From a virus, in the IMG/VR virus record IMGVR_UViG_3300037137_001397, positions 1 through 31,872 of that record: a stretch of DNA of 31,872 nucleotides. One strand, 5' to 3'. A program made the translations under genes and the position numbers. Below are positions 16,963 through 25,135 of the stretch, in pieces (positions within the stretch are counted from its first letter, which is position 1; each line of letters starts with the position of its first letter). The notes beneath the pieces were generated by a model. It was not told the DNA's origin and did not search any database. It saw only the letters and a program-made list of their open reading frames with translations.

Positions 16963-17366
16963 TTAGGTATTGCCTTCAAGATATATCTGTGTTGACAGTA
17001 ATAGCAGTTGTAGTCCTCATGCAATAACTCTGGTCCACCCCAGTCCCACTTAATCATCAGGTTGTGATAATCCGTTGGCGCAATAGTTGCGCTATCGAGC
17101 AACGCCCGGACTCGATTCAAAACCGCTTCGTAGTTATTGCCATAGGCCGTGATATTAAAATATATCGTTTGTGGGAATCGGCCTGTTTGCAAACTAACAT
17201 AATAAGTCAATAGGGGAATATCGGGAACCTTCGGCGGCGCGGACAGGAAAACGCATTGAGGTTTTGTTGTGGCATTGTAACCCAGCAAGTCGCCAAGTGC
17301 CCCGGAGGACGATGATTTTGCATCATCATTAAGAATCTTATAAATTATCTCTCGCAGGGTTGACAT
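16959..17366 (-). CDS. Tail terminator / completion protein (gpU-like)
   Basis: A 135-residue protein lying between the HK97 gp10-like gene and the tail genes, the slot of the tail terminator. It opens with a helix (STLREIIYKILNDD), then has beta segments (IYFNITAYGNNYEAVLNRVRALLD) and a conserved-looking C-terminal strand (DYNCYYCQHRYILKAIP), the alpha/beta pattern of gpU-like proteins. Its start overlaps the preceding stop as TAATG. The role is capping the tail tube for joining to the head. Confidence 0.75.
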   Translation of the reverse strand: MSTLREIIYKILNDDAKSSSSGALGDLLGYNATTKPQCVFLSAPPKVPDIPLLTYYVSLQTGRFPQTIYFNITAYGNNYEAVLNRVRALLDSATIAPTDYHNLMIKWDWGGPELLHEDYNCYYCQHRYILKAIPK

Positions 17367-17734
17367 TAGGCAAGTGACTCCGTAATCCGGCGTTTCAGGT
17401 TTTCTTCGTTACCGACCAGGGCGGGCCACAAAAACGGGTAACGCATTTCGACCGCCAAGGCATAATCTGTCGGCGCAAATACGGTCGCCTCGACCGACTC
17501 ATAATCGACTTTGGATAATTCCTGAGTAATACTCCGCGTCAAGTTGCCGGTCTGATTCCGATACCGTCCCTGCGCGTGAGCATCAGCGCCGTGACCGGCT
17601 TTGGCATTATTGGCAACATCGACAGACACCTTCTCCACCGCCTCGGCTATTGCGCGAAGGAATTTGCTCTGTTTCAGCATCAGGTTATTTATGACCTGCT
17701 GAATACCCGTAACTGTTGTAAATTTGTCGGCCAT
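17366..17734 (-). CDS. HK97 gp10-like tail/neck protein
   Basis: A 122-residue protein whose layout matches HK97 gp10-like proteins: an N-terminal helix ending in VANNAKAGHG, the QTGNLTRSI motif (residues about 61-69, the diagnostic TGnLrrSi segment), then a beta segment and APTDYALAVE, corresponding to the conserved YA..vE. It joins head completion and tail assembly. TAATG overlaps on both sides couple it to its neighbours. Confidence 0.85.
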   Translation of the reverse strand: MADKFTTVTGIQQVINNLMLKQSKFLRAIAEAVEKVSVDVANNAKAGHGADAHAQGRYRNQTGNLTRSITQELSKVDYESVEATVFAPTDYALAVEMRYPFLWPALVGNEENLKRRITESLA

Positions 17735-18264
17735 TAAATTTCGCCCTTGGTTTTATTGAGCAAAATCATTTTGTGCCCTTCGTATCTCAGAACGTGAACG
17801 ACATCCTCGAAAGTCCCATCCGTTCTGTAAATCCGGTCGCCTTCAAGAACATCAATATCGACTGAGCAAAAGACCTTCGCGTCGTGCGCTATGTTCAAAC
17901 CAATAGGTAGGCGTGATGTATTGCCGGATGCTGGCATCCAGTCGCCGTTAAAGTCCACGCCCGCCTGCGCCCATGATTCGGTCGCCATTCCCACAGAACC
18001 AAAAGAATTTATCCTTCGATGAACCTGCAAAATTTCCATCCAGTCACCTATGATATAATCCGTGTCATCTTCGGGGTCGAAGTTTTCTAAATCCGCTATG
18101 ATAAAATCTGTGCCATCCTCAGGTGTGAAGTTTGCCAAGTCCGCCATAATTGAATCGGTATCACGTTGCATTTGCGCGACGTGTTCAGGCACAAATACTC
18201 CGTGCCTCGGCCTCATATCAGGCACGCTTTTATCAACAATCTGCGGCATATCGAAATTAGGCAT
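17734..18264 (-). CDS. Head-tail connector-like protein with acidic tandem repeats
   Basis: A 176-residue protein preceding the gp10-like gene, where a head closure or stopper protein is expected. The C-terminal half (IGDWMEILQVHRRI...VFCSVDIDVLEGDRIYRTDGTFEDVVHVLRYEGHKMILLNKTK) is a beta-rich domain like that of head closure proteins. Residues about 36-72 hold a 16-residue acidic motif repeated in tandem (MADLANFTPEDGTD, IADLENFDPEDDTD, then a partial third), encoded by a 48-base DNA repeat. The repeat is likely an insertion expanded by slippage. Confidence 0.7.
   Translation of the reverse strand: MPNFDMPQIVDKSVPDMRPRHGVFVPEHVAQMQRDTDSIMADLANFTPEDGTDFIIADLENFDPEDDTDYIIGDWMEILQVHRRINSFGSVGMATESWAQAGVDFNGDWMPASGNTSRLPIGLNIAHDAKVFCSVDIDVLEGDRIYRTDGTFEDVVHVLRYEGHKMILLNKTKGEI
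18048..18163. repeat. 48-base tandem repeat inside the connector gene
   Basis: Two full units (18048-18095, 18096-18143) and part of a third are clearly related, diverging at scattered positions. The unit length is 16 codons, so the reading frame is kept and the acidic motif repeats. Confidence 0.75.
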
Positions 18265-18911
18265 TAAGGGTGGACTCCCTTCTCGACCGTCCTTGTTGCG
18301 CCGTCATAAGTTAATACTTGTGTTGTGTTGATAACATTATTCACATCATACGTTCTGAATTGAGTACCCGATGATGCTGTCTTATAGAAATACCAGCCCC
18401 ATGCCTGCCATAATGCCTCGTAACCGTTTGCTGCAAGTCCGTGCGGGAATTTATTGCCTGTGAAGCCGGTTTGAATCTCATTTGTGTCGGCAAGAATAGC
18501 CAAGATATTAGCGTTTGTATTTGCATCGATGCTTCCAGTGCCGTACTTCCAATCCCAATAAGTCTGTGATACAACCTCTATATTCCCCTGCCATACTGGG
18601 AGGCCGTTTATATCATTCACATCGATCCGCAACCATCCTGCCGTTCCGGTATCTGTCGAATTTAGCGGGCATTTATAAACACCGTGAGAATCATAAACCA
18701 AAGAACCAATATGATTTTTGGCCGACATATTGGCATTACCATACTTTGTCAAAAAGATATTCGTATAGGGGATAGTTAGTGAGGGGAGATATACCCCATT
18801 TGAATCAGTGAATGGGCCAAGCGGGATATTAGCGTCGGTGCTTTGCGGGATTTCAATAGCTCCCGACAATCCGGCAATGAGTAAGATAATCAGAATTAAA
18901 AATCTTTTCAT
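18264..18911 (-). CDS. Virion/tail-fibre family protein with Sec signal peptide
   Basis: A 215-residue protein. Residues 1-18 are a signal peptide (MKRFLILIILLIAGLSGA, basic start, hydrophobic core, small residues at the cut). The mature part follows a pattern I know from phage structural proteins: LGPFTDSNGVYLPSLTIPYTN, then SKN-like AKNHIGSLVYDSHGVYKCPLNSTDTGTAGWLRI and GLPVWQGNIEVVSQTYWD, including the ladder of conserved aromatic residues. In that family the protein is normally not exported. The gene starts directly after the LamG gene's stop (TAA then ATG). Coupling and position fit a virion component; the signal peptide does not. Confidence 0.75.
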   Translation of the reverse strand: MKRFLILIILLIAGLSGAIEIPQSTDANIPLGPFTDSNGVYLPSLTIPYTNIFLTKYGNANMSAKNHIGSLVYDSHGVYKCPLNSTDTGTAGWLRIDVNDINGLPVWQGNIEVVSQTYWDWKYGTGSIDANTNANILAILADTNEIQTGFTGNKFPHGLAANGYEALWQAWGWYFYKTASSGTQFRTYDVNNVINTTQVLTYDGATRTVEKGVHP

Positions 18912-19754
18912 TTAATCGCACCTATGTCTTTTATTGTGCATCAATAAAGGGACGCAATTTCTATGACCATTTACGTTATAGAGTTGGGTGATTTCGTCCT
19001 CCGATAATGCCTTGTTGAAAATCATTACATCGTCGAGAGAACCGATAAATTTATAATCAGCAAACGGCCCTCCATCGTTGTCTATAGAATTTGTTGCACC
19101 TAAATAATACCTATAACCAAGATAATTTATGCTTGAAATTGGATTAGAAAATTCAATTACATCAGATTCACTAATAAATTCGCCATTAACATATAATCCT
19201 ATTTTGGCGGAAGTGGCGGTTATTACAGTGAATACTTGCGTAATCATCGTCCAGTTAGTAGTTCCATCAGCCCAAACTGGCGTACTCAGAATCATGCCTT
19301 CATCTTGGTTAACCCAATTAACCGAAACTCGTCCATTTGTTATATGAGCAATGTTGGTTCCAGTACTGCCGGTAAAGTCGAAGAAAAGGTCAATTCCGCA
19401 GATAACTTTATTTACTACCAGCTCGCTTTGCCCGTCATCTGGTTTTGCCCACAGATTTATTGAAAAACTATTCCTAAACGTCGTCTGGAATGTGGCGTTC
19501 GTATCTACATAATCGCTCGTCCCGTTAAACATCAGCGCCCCGCCGACCTTGCCGGTTGTATGGTGAGCAGAGGTGTTCGCATCTGTGCCGTTAAAAGTCC
19601 CGTTCGACAGTCCGCAGGAATCAATAACGACGGTGCTGTCGGCGTTGTCGTCCATCTTATACCAGCATATTAAATTGCTATCTGTCTCCCACCAGCCCGC
19701 CGCCGCAGTTCCCGCCAGAATCAGTATCATCAAAATCATTATCAGCTTTTTCAT
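18912..19754 (-). CDS. Secreted LamG/concanavalin-like lectin-fold protein
   Basis: A 280-residue protein. Residues 1-19 form a signal peptide (MKKLIMILMILILAGTAAA), leaving a mature N-terminus GWW. The remainder reads as a LamG/concanavalin-A jelly roll: WYKMDDNADSTVVIDSCGL, then LMFNGTSDYVDT, FSINLWAKPDD and FIGSLDDVMIFNKALSEDEI, the standard closing strand. LamG domains typically bind sugars or proteins, so it may bind host surface glycans. It is the second LamG domain in the window (see 8305-10065) and the two end motifs are similar. Confidence 0.85.
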   Translation of the reverse strand: MKKLIMILMILILAGTAAAGWWETDSNLICWYKMDDNADSTVVIDSCGLSNGTFNGTDANTSAHHTTGKVGGALMFNGTSDYVDTNATFQTTFRNSFSINLWAKPDDGQSELVVNKVICGIDLFFDFTGSTGTNIAHITNGRVSVNWVNQDEGMILSTPVWADGTTNWTMITQVFTVITATSAKIGLYVNGEFISESDVIEFSNPISSINYLGYRYYLGATNSIDNDGGPFADYKFIGSLDDVMIFNKALSEDEITQLYNVNGHRNCVPLLMHNKRHRCD

Positions 19755-19787
19755 ATTATCAGAATCCCATAAATCCTTAAATCATTT

Positions 19788-21332
19788 TTAATAAAAAACG
19801 CCATATAACAACACTTTCCCTACCATATAAGTAACTGAAGCGGTAATCGGGCAGAAATAAATAGCCGTTCCCGCAGGGAATACTTTGTTAATACCCGTTG
19901 CGGAAACACCTGAAGCTGCACTAGCATAAAACGCATCCGTTGTAGTAAACGTACTAAGGTCAATTGTCTTTTTCCAGATAATCAGATTTGACGTATCTGA
20001 AATGGTATATGACGCGCCAGGAGTACCGCCAGTGATATTCAAAAAAATTACTTTTGTTATTATCAATGTTTTACCAGCAGGCACAGTATAAAGCAGGGCA
20101 TTAGTGTCGTGAAAATTCACGTCTGAGTAAGATAGGAATTGTTCAATATACAACCTGTTTGCTTGCAGATTCGGCTCTGTCTGCCAAATCGGATTATTGT
20201 TCGTTCCGTTATTTGTGAGAACGGAATTTACATCAGTAGATTTCGGCAGAATGGTTATTGTATTCGCTCCACTAATATAGAGAATGTCGCCCTGAACTAA
20301 AGTTGGCAGGCCAAACGAAGTAAGAATCGGAAGTTTGTCAGTGTAAGTAATCGCTCCATTAGTCAACAGTGAGCCGCCGGGGCCGCTACCTGTGCAGAAA
20401 GCCACCCGTGCATCTTGCGTAAATGTCTTAATATCGTAAAGAGTTCCTGCAATAGTAGAAGTCGTTGAGAAAATACAGTTTTGAATGGTGCTGTTGCCAT
20501 CAACCGCCGAAATGCCCGTGCAGGCGATAGTGCCGCTTGAACGTGTATTCTCAACGGTAATCGAACTGTTATTTATGTGAAGTAATACACGACCAGAAAT
20601 TCCGTGTTGCGTGATATTACCCCAACCGTCTCCCGCATAGCTATTAAATATATTACAGTCGCTAATGTATAATACGTTCCCTGTTCCGCCGGTAAACAGC
20701 ACTATTGTATCAAAATGAGTACGAAAAATCGAATTAGTTATATACCCAATAGTATTGCTTTCTGTGGCTTGGATACACAGGCCATCTGAATCACCCAAGA
20801 CAGTCACGTGGTCAAGATAGTACGTATCACCGGTAGAATTTGGGCCAATCCCATACTGATAAGTAGCGCCACCAAACAAATTCATATCTATAATCAAATC
20901 TTGCACATAAGAGCCATTACAGACGACAAAAACATTCGAACCAGCAGGCGAAGTATAACTATTCTTAAAATGTGTTGAACCATAAACACCTCTCGTGGTA
21001 ACATTCGGCTCGAAATATGTTTTTCCGCTATTGCCAAAGTCATAATCACCAGGTCCGCATTGTATCAGGCCGCCTTTTGTAACGACCGCTCTTGCGAGAT
21101 TATATGCCGCCGCTCTTGCTACATTAGTATCTGCTGTTGCGGTAAATGCCGTTCTGATTCCATTAGTATTCAGCACAACTACATCGCCCAATTTACCCCT
21201 CAAACTTCCCCCCACGTTAATATCGCGGACATTTGCATCAGTGGAGGAGTTAAGGGACGTACCACCCCACCAACCGGCAGAACAGACCGAAGCAAGCGAA
21301 AAAACAATAAGGGTAGTTAGTAATTTTTTCAT
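19788..21332 (-). CDS. Secreted beta-helix tail-fibre-like protein
   Basis: A 514-residue protein behind an AGGAG site. Residues 1-19 are a signal peptide (MKKLLTTLIVFSLASVCSA) and the mature start is GWWGG. Residues about 95-310 have short beta-rich repeats with many Asn/Gly/Ser (for example YIDHVTV-like YLDHVTVLGD, CNIFNSY, NSSITVENT, NCIFSTTS) typical of right-handed parallel beta-helices such as tailspikes or pectate-lyase folds. The C-terminal region (LLYTVPAGKTLIITKVIF...ISDTSNLIIWKK) is a beta-sandwich like fibre tips. No catalytic residues are recognised. It could recognise or degrade a host polysaccharide. Confidence 0.8.
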   Translation of the reverse strand: MKKLLTTLIVFSLASVCSAGWWGGTSLNSSTDANVRDINVGGSLRGKLGDVVVLNTNGIRTAFTATADTNVARAAAYNLARAVVTKGGLIQCGPGDYDFGNSGKTYFEPNVTTRGVYGSTHFKNSYTSPAGSNVFVVCNGSYVQDLIIDMNLFGGATYQYGIGPNSTGDTYYLDHVTVLGDSDGLCIQATESNTIGYITNSIFRTHFDTIVLFTGGTGNVLYISDCNIFNSYAGDGWGNITQHGISGRVLLHINNSSITVENTRSSGTIACTGISAVDGNSTIQNCIFSTTSTIAGTLYDIKTFTQDARVAFCTGSGPGGSLLTNGAITYTDKLPILTSFGLPTLVQGDILYISGANTITILPKSTDVNSVLTNNGTNNNPIWQTEPNLQANRLYIEQFLSYSDVNFHDTNALLYTVPAGKTLIITKVIFLNITGGTPGASYTISDTSNLIIWKKTIDLSTFTTTDAFYASAASGVSATGINKVFPAGTAIYFCPITASVTYMVGKVLLYGVFY

Positions 21333-21343
21333 AGTAATAACTC

Positions 21344-21754
21344 CTATCTATAACGATAAATTACATAAATTCCGGCAGTTGTGGGAGCGGCGCTTAGGGT
21401 AACATTGAGATTGGCATCAGCTTCGCAAGCAAATAAAGGCAATTCCATATTGCTTGACTGTTCAAACAATCCACCTGAGTTACCCATTGCAAGAGGGACG
21501 ATTGTGCTGTTCCCTGACCTTAATGTTACGGTTGTAGCCGTATCGGAGGAAAGCACTATGGCAAACACTTGTATTTGCTGACCGGTAACCGCTGGGAGTA
21601 CTTGCTTTGTTGTTTCTCCAGATAAAACAACGGACAAATGCGATGCATAACCGACGGCGGGCTGTCTGCTGATATTGCCGGAAATCGTTGTCGCCCACAC
21701 TACGGATATGGCAAGCAAAACAACTGCACATATTACCAAAATTGTTTTCTTCAT
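21344..21754 (-). CDS. Small secreted beta-sandwich protein of a phage decoration type
   Basis: A 136-residue protein. Residues 1-21 are a signal peptide (MKKTILVICAVVLLAISVVWA). The mature part has a recurrent phage pattern of beta strands: AVTGQQIQVFAIVLSS, TVTLRSGNSTIVPLAMGNSGG and NVTLSAAPTTAGIYVIYRYR, known in small virion accessory proteins that lack signals. It begins just beyond the terminator at 21768-21801. It is preceded by an AAGGG site. Confidence 0.7.
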   Translation of the reverse strand: MKKTILVICAVVLLAISVVWATTISGNISRQPAVGYASHLSVVLSGETTKQVLPAVTGQQIQVFAIVLSSDTATTVTLRSGNSTIVPLAMGNSGGLFEQSSNMELPLFACEADANLNVTLSAAPTTAGIYVIYRYR

Positions 21755-21767
21755 TTGTGTTACCCTT

Positions 21768-21801
21768 AAAAAGACCGGCGCAAGTTCGCGCCTGCGCCGG
21801 T
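21768..21801 (-). terminator. Rho-independent terminator
   Basis: A 9-base stem (ACCGGCGCA with TGCGCCGGT) and a 10-base loop are followed on the minus strand by CTTTTT. It lies between the 88-residue gene and the small secreted gene, so it would end or attenuate transcription from the head genes. Confidence 0.85.
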
Positions 21802-21805
21802 AATC

Positions 21806-22072
21806 TTATTGTTCGTTTTCGCTGTTATCCTTTCCGAATTGGTCAATATCCGTATCGAAATTCATTTTGGCAATTTCGACGACATCATTCCCGCCAACGT
21901 CCGATGCCGGATTTTCGAGCAATGCCTTACGCACTTTCAGCAAATTGTCTAATCGCTGGCTCGCCGATACCGATTTATCGCCCTCTTTGTAGTCGACAGC
22001 CGACACGCTCGTGAGCATATCGGCTACAAGGGCGGCTATCTGGTCATTTACAATCGTTAAGTCAAGTGGCAT
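21806..22072 (-). CDS. Small head-tail joining-like protein
   Basis: An 88-residue protein. The ATG at 22072 sits behind AGAAGGTGA and begins MPLDLTIVNDQIAALVADML; an earlier start would add an unlikely basic leader. A segment rich in charged residues (YKEGDKSVSASQRLDNLLKVRKALLENP) resembles the gpW-like small head-completion proteins. It follows the 293-residue signal-bearing gene and precedes a strong terminator. Head-tail joining is a fair guess only. Confidence 0.65.
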   Translation of the reverse strand: MPLDLTIVNDQIAALVADMLTSVSAVDYKEGDKSVSASQRLDNLLKVRKALLENPASDVGGNDVVEIAKMNFDTDIDQFGKDNSENEQ

Positions 22073-22083
22073 AAATTCACCTT

Positions 22084-22965
22084 CTAAAGTCCGGTGGCAT
22101 GAATCCGGTAAGAGCAAATTACTCGCACGACTCCAGTGGCCGAACTACCTATCGGGTCGCCGACAGAGCAAGCAAGGACAACTGCCAAGTTTTCGTAGGT
22201 GTTAGCCGCAGCACCTGCGCAGGCAGCAGGCGTTAATTTTGCCATGCGGTCAGCGGATGCCGTGCCAAGCAAAAGAGTTTGAGTAACCGTGCTTGTAAGT
22301 AGTGTTCCTGCCTTATTGGTGTAATACAATCCAAGCGTCTCTGTATTGGCATCGAATTGTGCGCCAGCATAATCGTGAATCAATACAGCACTAACGACCT
22401 CAACCATATTATGCGCACCTGGGGTAGCGACAATCACTTTAGGGGTAACACTTAACGCTTTAAGTTGTGCATTAGTAACCGTAACGGTGGCGATATACAA
22501 CTTTGAGTCGTTACTGAAATTTATATCGGCAACACCATTCAAGGTCATCGCCGCCGATTCGTTGCCGATAGTAATCGCCCCAGTAGCGCCTGCGGTACCA
22601 ATCTTGATTGCTCCAGAAAATTCATTAGCATCACCGAGATTTATAGGGCCAGCGCGATAATCGCCCGAAAAAGTTCCCGCAGCCCAGGCAAGTGTTCCTG
22701 CCCCGTCCGTGTCCGCCAAAACGTAACCAGCAGAACCATAAGCCGTCGGCAAAATATAAGCCAAATTTGCCGATTGGTCGCCCCCCGTGAATTGGGAGTA
22801 GTGGTGCGGCGCTGTGCCGCTTTCGGGGAATATCAACGTCCCTGCTGTCAAGTTGCCTATCTTCCAAGGGCCATCGACATTCATTAAATAGTCGGTCCCG
22901 AACAAACTGCCCACCAAAACAAACAGCGTCAGGCCGGCCAGTAAGACAAAAGTTTTCATTCTCAT
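22084..22965 (-). CDS. Tail-fibre-like protein with Sec signal peptide
   Basis: A 293-residue protein behind a strong GGAG site. Residues 1-23 form a signal peptide (RMKTFVLLAGLTLFVLVGSLFG). The next part contains YILPTAYGSAGYVLADTDGAGTLAWA, close to the linker motif (LPTADGSAGQVL.TDGSG.LSW) that opens many fibre knob domains. The C-terminal 130 residues (LKALSVTPKVIVATPGAHNMVEVVSAVLI to VVRVICSYRI) match a widespread phage fibre or structural domain. The combination of a normal tail-fibre protein with an export signal is odd. It follows the capsid terminator, so it starts a new transcription unit or relies on readthrough. Confidence 0.75.
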   Translation of the reverse strand: MRMKTFVLLAGLTLFVLVGSLFGTDYLMNVDGPWKIGNLTAGTLIFPESGTAPHHYSQFTGGDQSANLAYILPTAYGSAGYVLADTDGAGTLAWAAGTFSGDYRAGPINLGDANEFSGAIKIGTAGATGAITIGNESAAMTLNGVADINFSNDSKLYIATVTVTNAQLKALSVTPKVIVATPGAHNMVEVVSAVLIHDYAGAQFDANTETLGLYYTNKAGTLLTSTVTQTLLLGTASADRMAKLTPAACAGAAANTYENLAVVLACSVGDPIGSSATGVVRVICSYRIHATGL

Positions 22966-22981
22966 TTTCGTTTCTCCAGAT

Positions 22982-23008
22982 AAAAAACTGGGGAGGGGTC
23001 GCCTCCCC
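22982..23008 (-). terminator. Rho-independent terminator after the major capsid gene
   Basis: A perfect 7-base GC stem (GGGGAGG with CCTCCCC) and a 5-base loop precede AGTTTTTT on the minus strand. It lies 20 bases past the capsid stop, the usual place for terminators that trim highly expressed capsid messages. Confidence 0.9.
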
Positions 23009-23027
23009 GTTATGGTTTCGCGTGAAA

Positions 23028-24146
23028 TTACGCCGCGCCAGTTGATTTACCGACGTAACGGTAATCAATTGCGCCGACCTTCGAGTCATAGCGAATCTTG
23101 TAGCTCGCCACAATGTCCGATTCCCAGGCATCGTCGTTGTTGTCGTTGTAGCTTCTCTGGCGGACCTCCATCGGTATCACGATTTTCTCCATAAACTGCT
23201 TCTTGAAGTCGCCGAGATACCAGATAACCGAGGATTGCGCATCGAGCAGGGGCGAGGACAGAATCGTAAACATATTCGCAAACGGATTGCGCTCGTTATT
23301 AGCCCCGCCGGGGAGAACGTCGTTTACGATTATCCTGCGGGCCGTGATTTCAAGAGCTATCGGCACGAGCAGAATCTTGGGTTGCACAAAAATATATTTA
23401 CCGTTGTCGTCTTTCATCAGGCGGAGCAGGTTGTAAAGTGCCCTCAAATCGGTGTAGTCGGCAAGGATGTCAGTCGTCAGATTGTCCAGCGTATGCGGCG
23501 CCGTTGTAGCGTCGTTGTAAAGAGCAACGCGGGAACCGGACGGATACCAGGCGTAGTATCCGGTGATGTCCTGAATGGTGTTGATTGCTCGCGTTTCACG
23601 GTCAATGGCCATAAGTTCGCCCATATCCGCCGCCCGTTTCATAACGAGTCCGGTCTGGTCGAATCGTACGGCCTCATCGGTGATGTCCAGAATCAATCCG
23701 CGCTTGCCGTGTCCGATTTCGGCGTATTTGTCGTTGATGTTCGCAAGATGCGGATACTTGCCTTTTTCGACAATATCCTCCATATCACCGGAAAGATACG
23801 CACCCGGTATCTTGTCGGTTTCCTGATTGCTTGGGAATGGCGTGACGAGTTGGTCGGCGATTTTTGCCGCCGCCGTAAAGGCGTCCATAACAATCTTGCT
23901 CAGGAGGGTCCCTACAATCGTTGAGAACTGCGCAGCTCCCACCGATTCGACCATTATGTGCGATTGCGCGGTGTCGATTCCGCAACCTTCGGCTGTCTCG
24001 CGTAAACTGAAATTGCCGACATCGATATGGTTCGGGTCAGTTGCGGGTAGCATTAAATCCGCTTCCAGCATCTTCGCCATAGCAGCGACTTTGCCGCCAC
24101 ACTTGCTTTCGAGTATGCTTTTAATTTGGTGTCTATTGAAAATCAT
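23028..24146 (-). CDS. Major capsid protein
   Basis: A 372-residue protein in the position of the major capsid protein: after the protease and decoration genes and followed by a terminator. The N-terminus (MIFNRHQIKSILESKC) is helical and the rest alternates helices and strands in the HK97-fold manner, with ILLVPIALEITARRII and YLGDFKKQFMEKIVIPMEVRQRSY resembling the core of Mu-like/HK97-like capsids. The ATG at 24146 lies nine bases from a TTGGAG site; an earlier TTG would fall inside that site. The protein forms the procapsid shell cut or expanded with the protease. Confidence 0.85.
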   Translation of the reverse strand: MIFNRHQIKSILESKCGGKVAAMAKMLEADLMLPATDPNHIDVGNFSLRETAEGCGIDTAQSHIMVESVGAAQFSTIVGTLLSKIVMDAFTAAAKIADQLVTPFPSNQETDKIPGAYLSGDMEDIVEKGKYPHLANINDKYAEIGHGKRGLILDITDEAVRFDQTGLVMKRAADMGELMAIDRETRAINTIQDITGYYAWYPSGSRVALYNDATTAPHTLDNLTTDILADYTDLRALYNLLRLMKDDNGKYIFVQPKILLVPIALEITARRIIVNDVLPGGANNERNPFANMFTILSSPLLDAQSSVIWYLGDFKKQFMEKIVIPMEVRQRSYNDNNDDAWESDIVASYKIRYDSKVGAIDYRYVGKSTGAA

Positions 24147-24190
24147 TTTTGTAATCTCCAAAAAATGTTAATTCGTTTCGGTTTCACCGG

Positions 24191-24664
24191 TTACGTCTGC
24201 TCGCTATGCAGTAACTTTTGCGGCAGGAGTTTGCACAGACAAGCCGTTCCTGTAGCCGACTTTTCCTTGACACAAACTGCCACTTGGCTTGTCGAACCGG
24301 CAACCAACGCTTGTGAATCACAGGCGAGTGTCGTGGCGTAAATCTCAAGCAGGTCACCAAAACTAAGCGCAGCCGCGGCTTGCAAATCAAGCTGGAACAC
24401 CGATTCCAAGCTTATATCCACAGGGATACGCTCGGTTTCACCGGCGGCGGAGTCGCCCATAGCAATTCCGACAAGCGTATCGGCTCCGAGTTCTCTGTTT
24501 GCGGCGGCATCACCAGCATCCGCAAGAGAAGCGGCGGGCACGGCATACTCATTACCGGCTTCCATGCAAATAAAATCGCCCTTCTTTACTACCGTTGCAC
24601 TCTCCACAGGCAGGGTGATTATGCATTGCGGCCCGCTGTGGTATCTTTCTGTAGAAGTTGACAT
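24191..24664 (-). CDS. Head decoration-like protein
   Basis: A 157-residue protein with the AGGAG site eight bases before the ATG at 24664. It is strand-rich with many Ala, Gly and Thr, with no membrane segment. It contains segments typical of small capsid-associated proteins, such as VVKKGDFICMEAGNEYAVPA and DLLEIYATTLACDS. It lies directly before the major capsid gene, as decoration proteins usually do. It likely stabilises the expanded capsid. Confidence 0.75.
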   Translation of the reverse strand: MSTSTERYHSGPQCIITLPVESATVVKKGDFICMEAGNEYAVPAASLADAGDAAANRELGADTLVGIAMGDSAAGETERIPVDISLESVFQLDLQAAAALSFGDLLEIYATTLACDSQALVAGSTSQVAVCVKEKSATGTACLCKLLPQKLLHSEQT

Positions 24665-24712
24665 ATCAACATCTCCTAACTTAAAAAACAAAATTTCGGT
24701 TTCAGGCGGATG

Positions 24713-25135
24713 TTAAACACACTCTTTGATATGAACCGGTTTGTCGCCGGACATATCTTTGCCGCCGCCCATATTCACGACGCCCTTCTTGCCGCTAATG
24801 GCGAGCAATCTGTCCTCGATGAGTTCTTTGGATTGCTCCTCGATACTCTTGCCGCCTTCTTTGGCTTCGAGGGTATAAAGTTGATTCTTAAACACTTCGG
24901 TTTTCGCCTCCAGGGGCAGTTTGCTTTCCGAAAGCACCTTGTCGATTTTGGATTTCTTCTCAGTTAACGCATCTTTGACCTTGAGCGTATCGAGGTTCTT
25001 TGTTGCCTCGGTAAGTTTTACGGTCAGGCCGTTAACTTCCTCGTCGCGGGATACTGCGCCTTCCGCGGAAAGGGCTTCACATAAATCTTTTCGATTCGTT
25101 TTTAGACCGTTAAGGTCTATGTCCTTCCATTCCAT
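24713..25135 (-). CDS. Nested scaffold protein (internal in-frame start)
   Basis: Within the protease frame, codon 176 is ATG (25135), preceded by AAAAAGGAG with a 6-base spacing. This is a full ribosome-binding site inside a coding region and lies exactly at the border between protease and scaffold. Translation here gives a 140-residue protein of mostly charged helices ending near KECV. The layout matches lambda C/Nu3, where the scaffold is made from an internal start in excess over the fused protease. Confidence 0.75.
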   Translation of the reverse strand: MEWKDIDLNGLKTNRKDLCEALSAEGAVSRDEEVNGLTVKLTEATKNLDTLKVKDALTEKKSKIDKVLSESKLPLEAKTEVFKNQLYTLEAKEGGKSIEEQSKELIEDRLLAISGKKGVVNMGGGKDMSGDKPVHIKECV

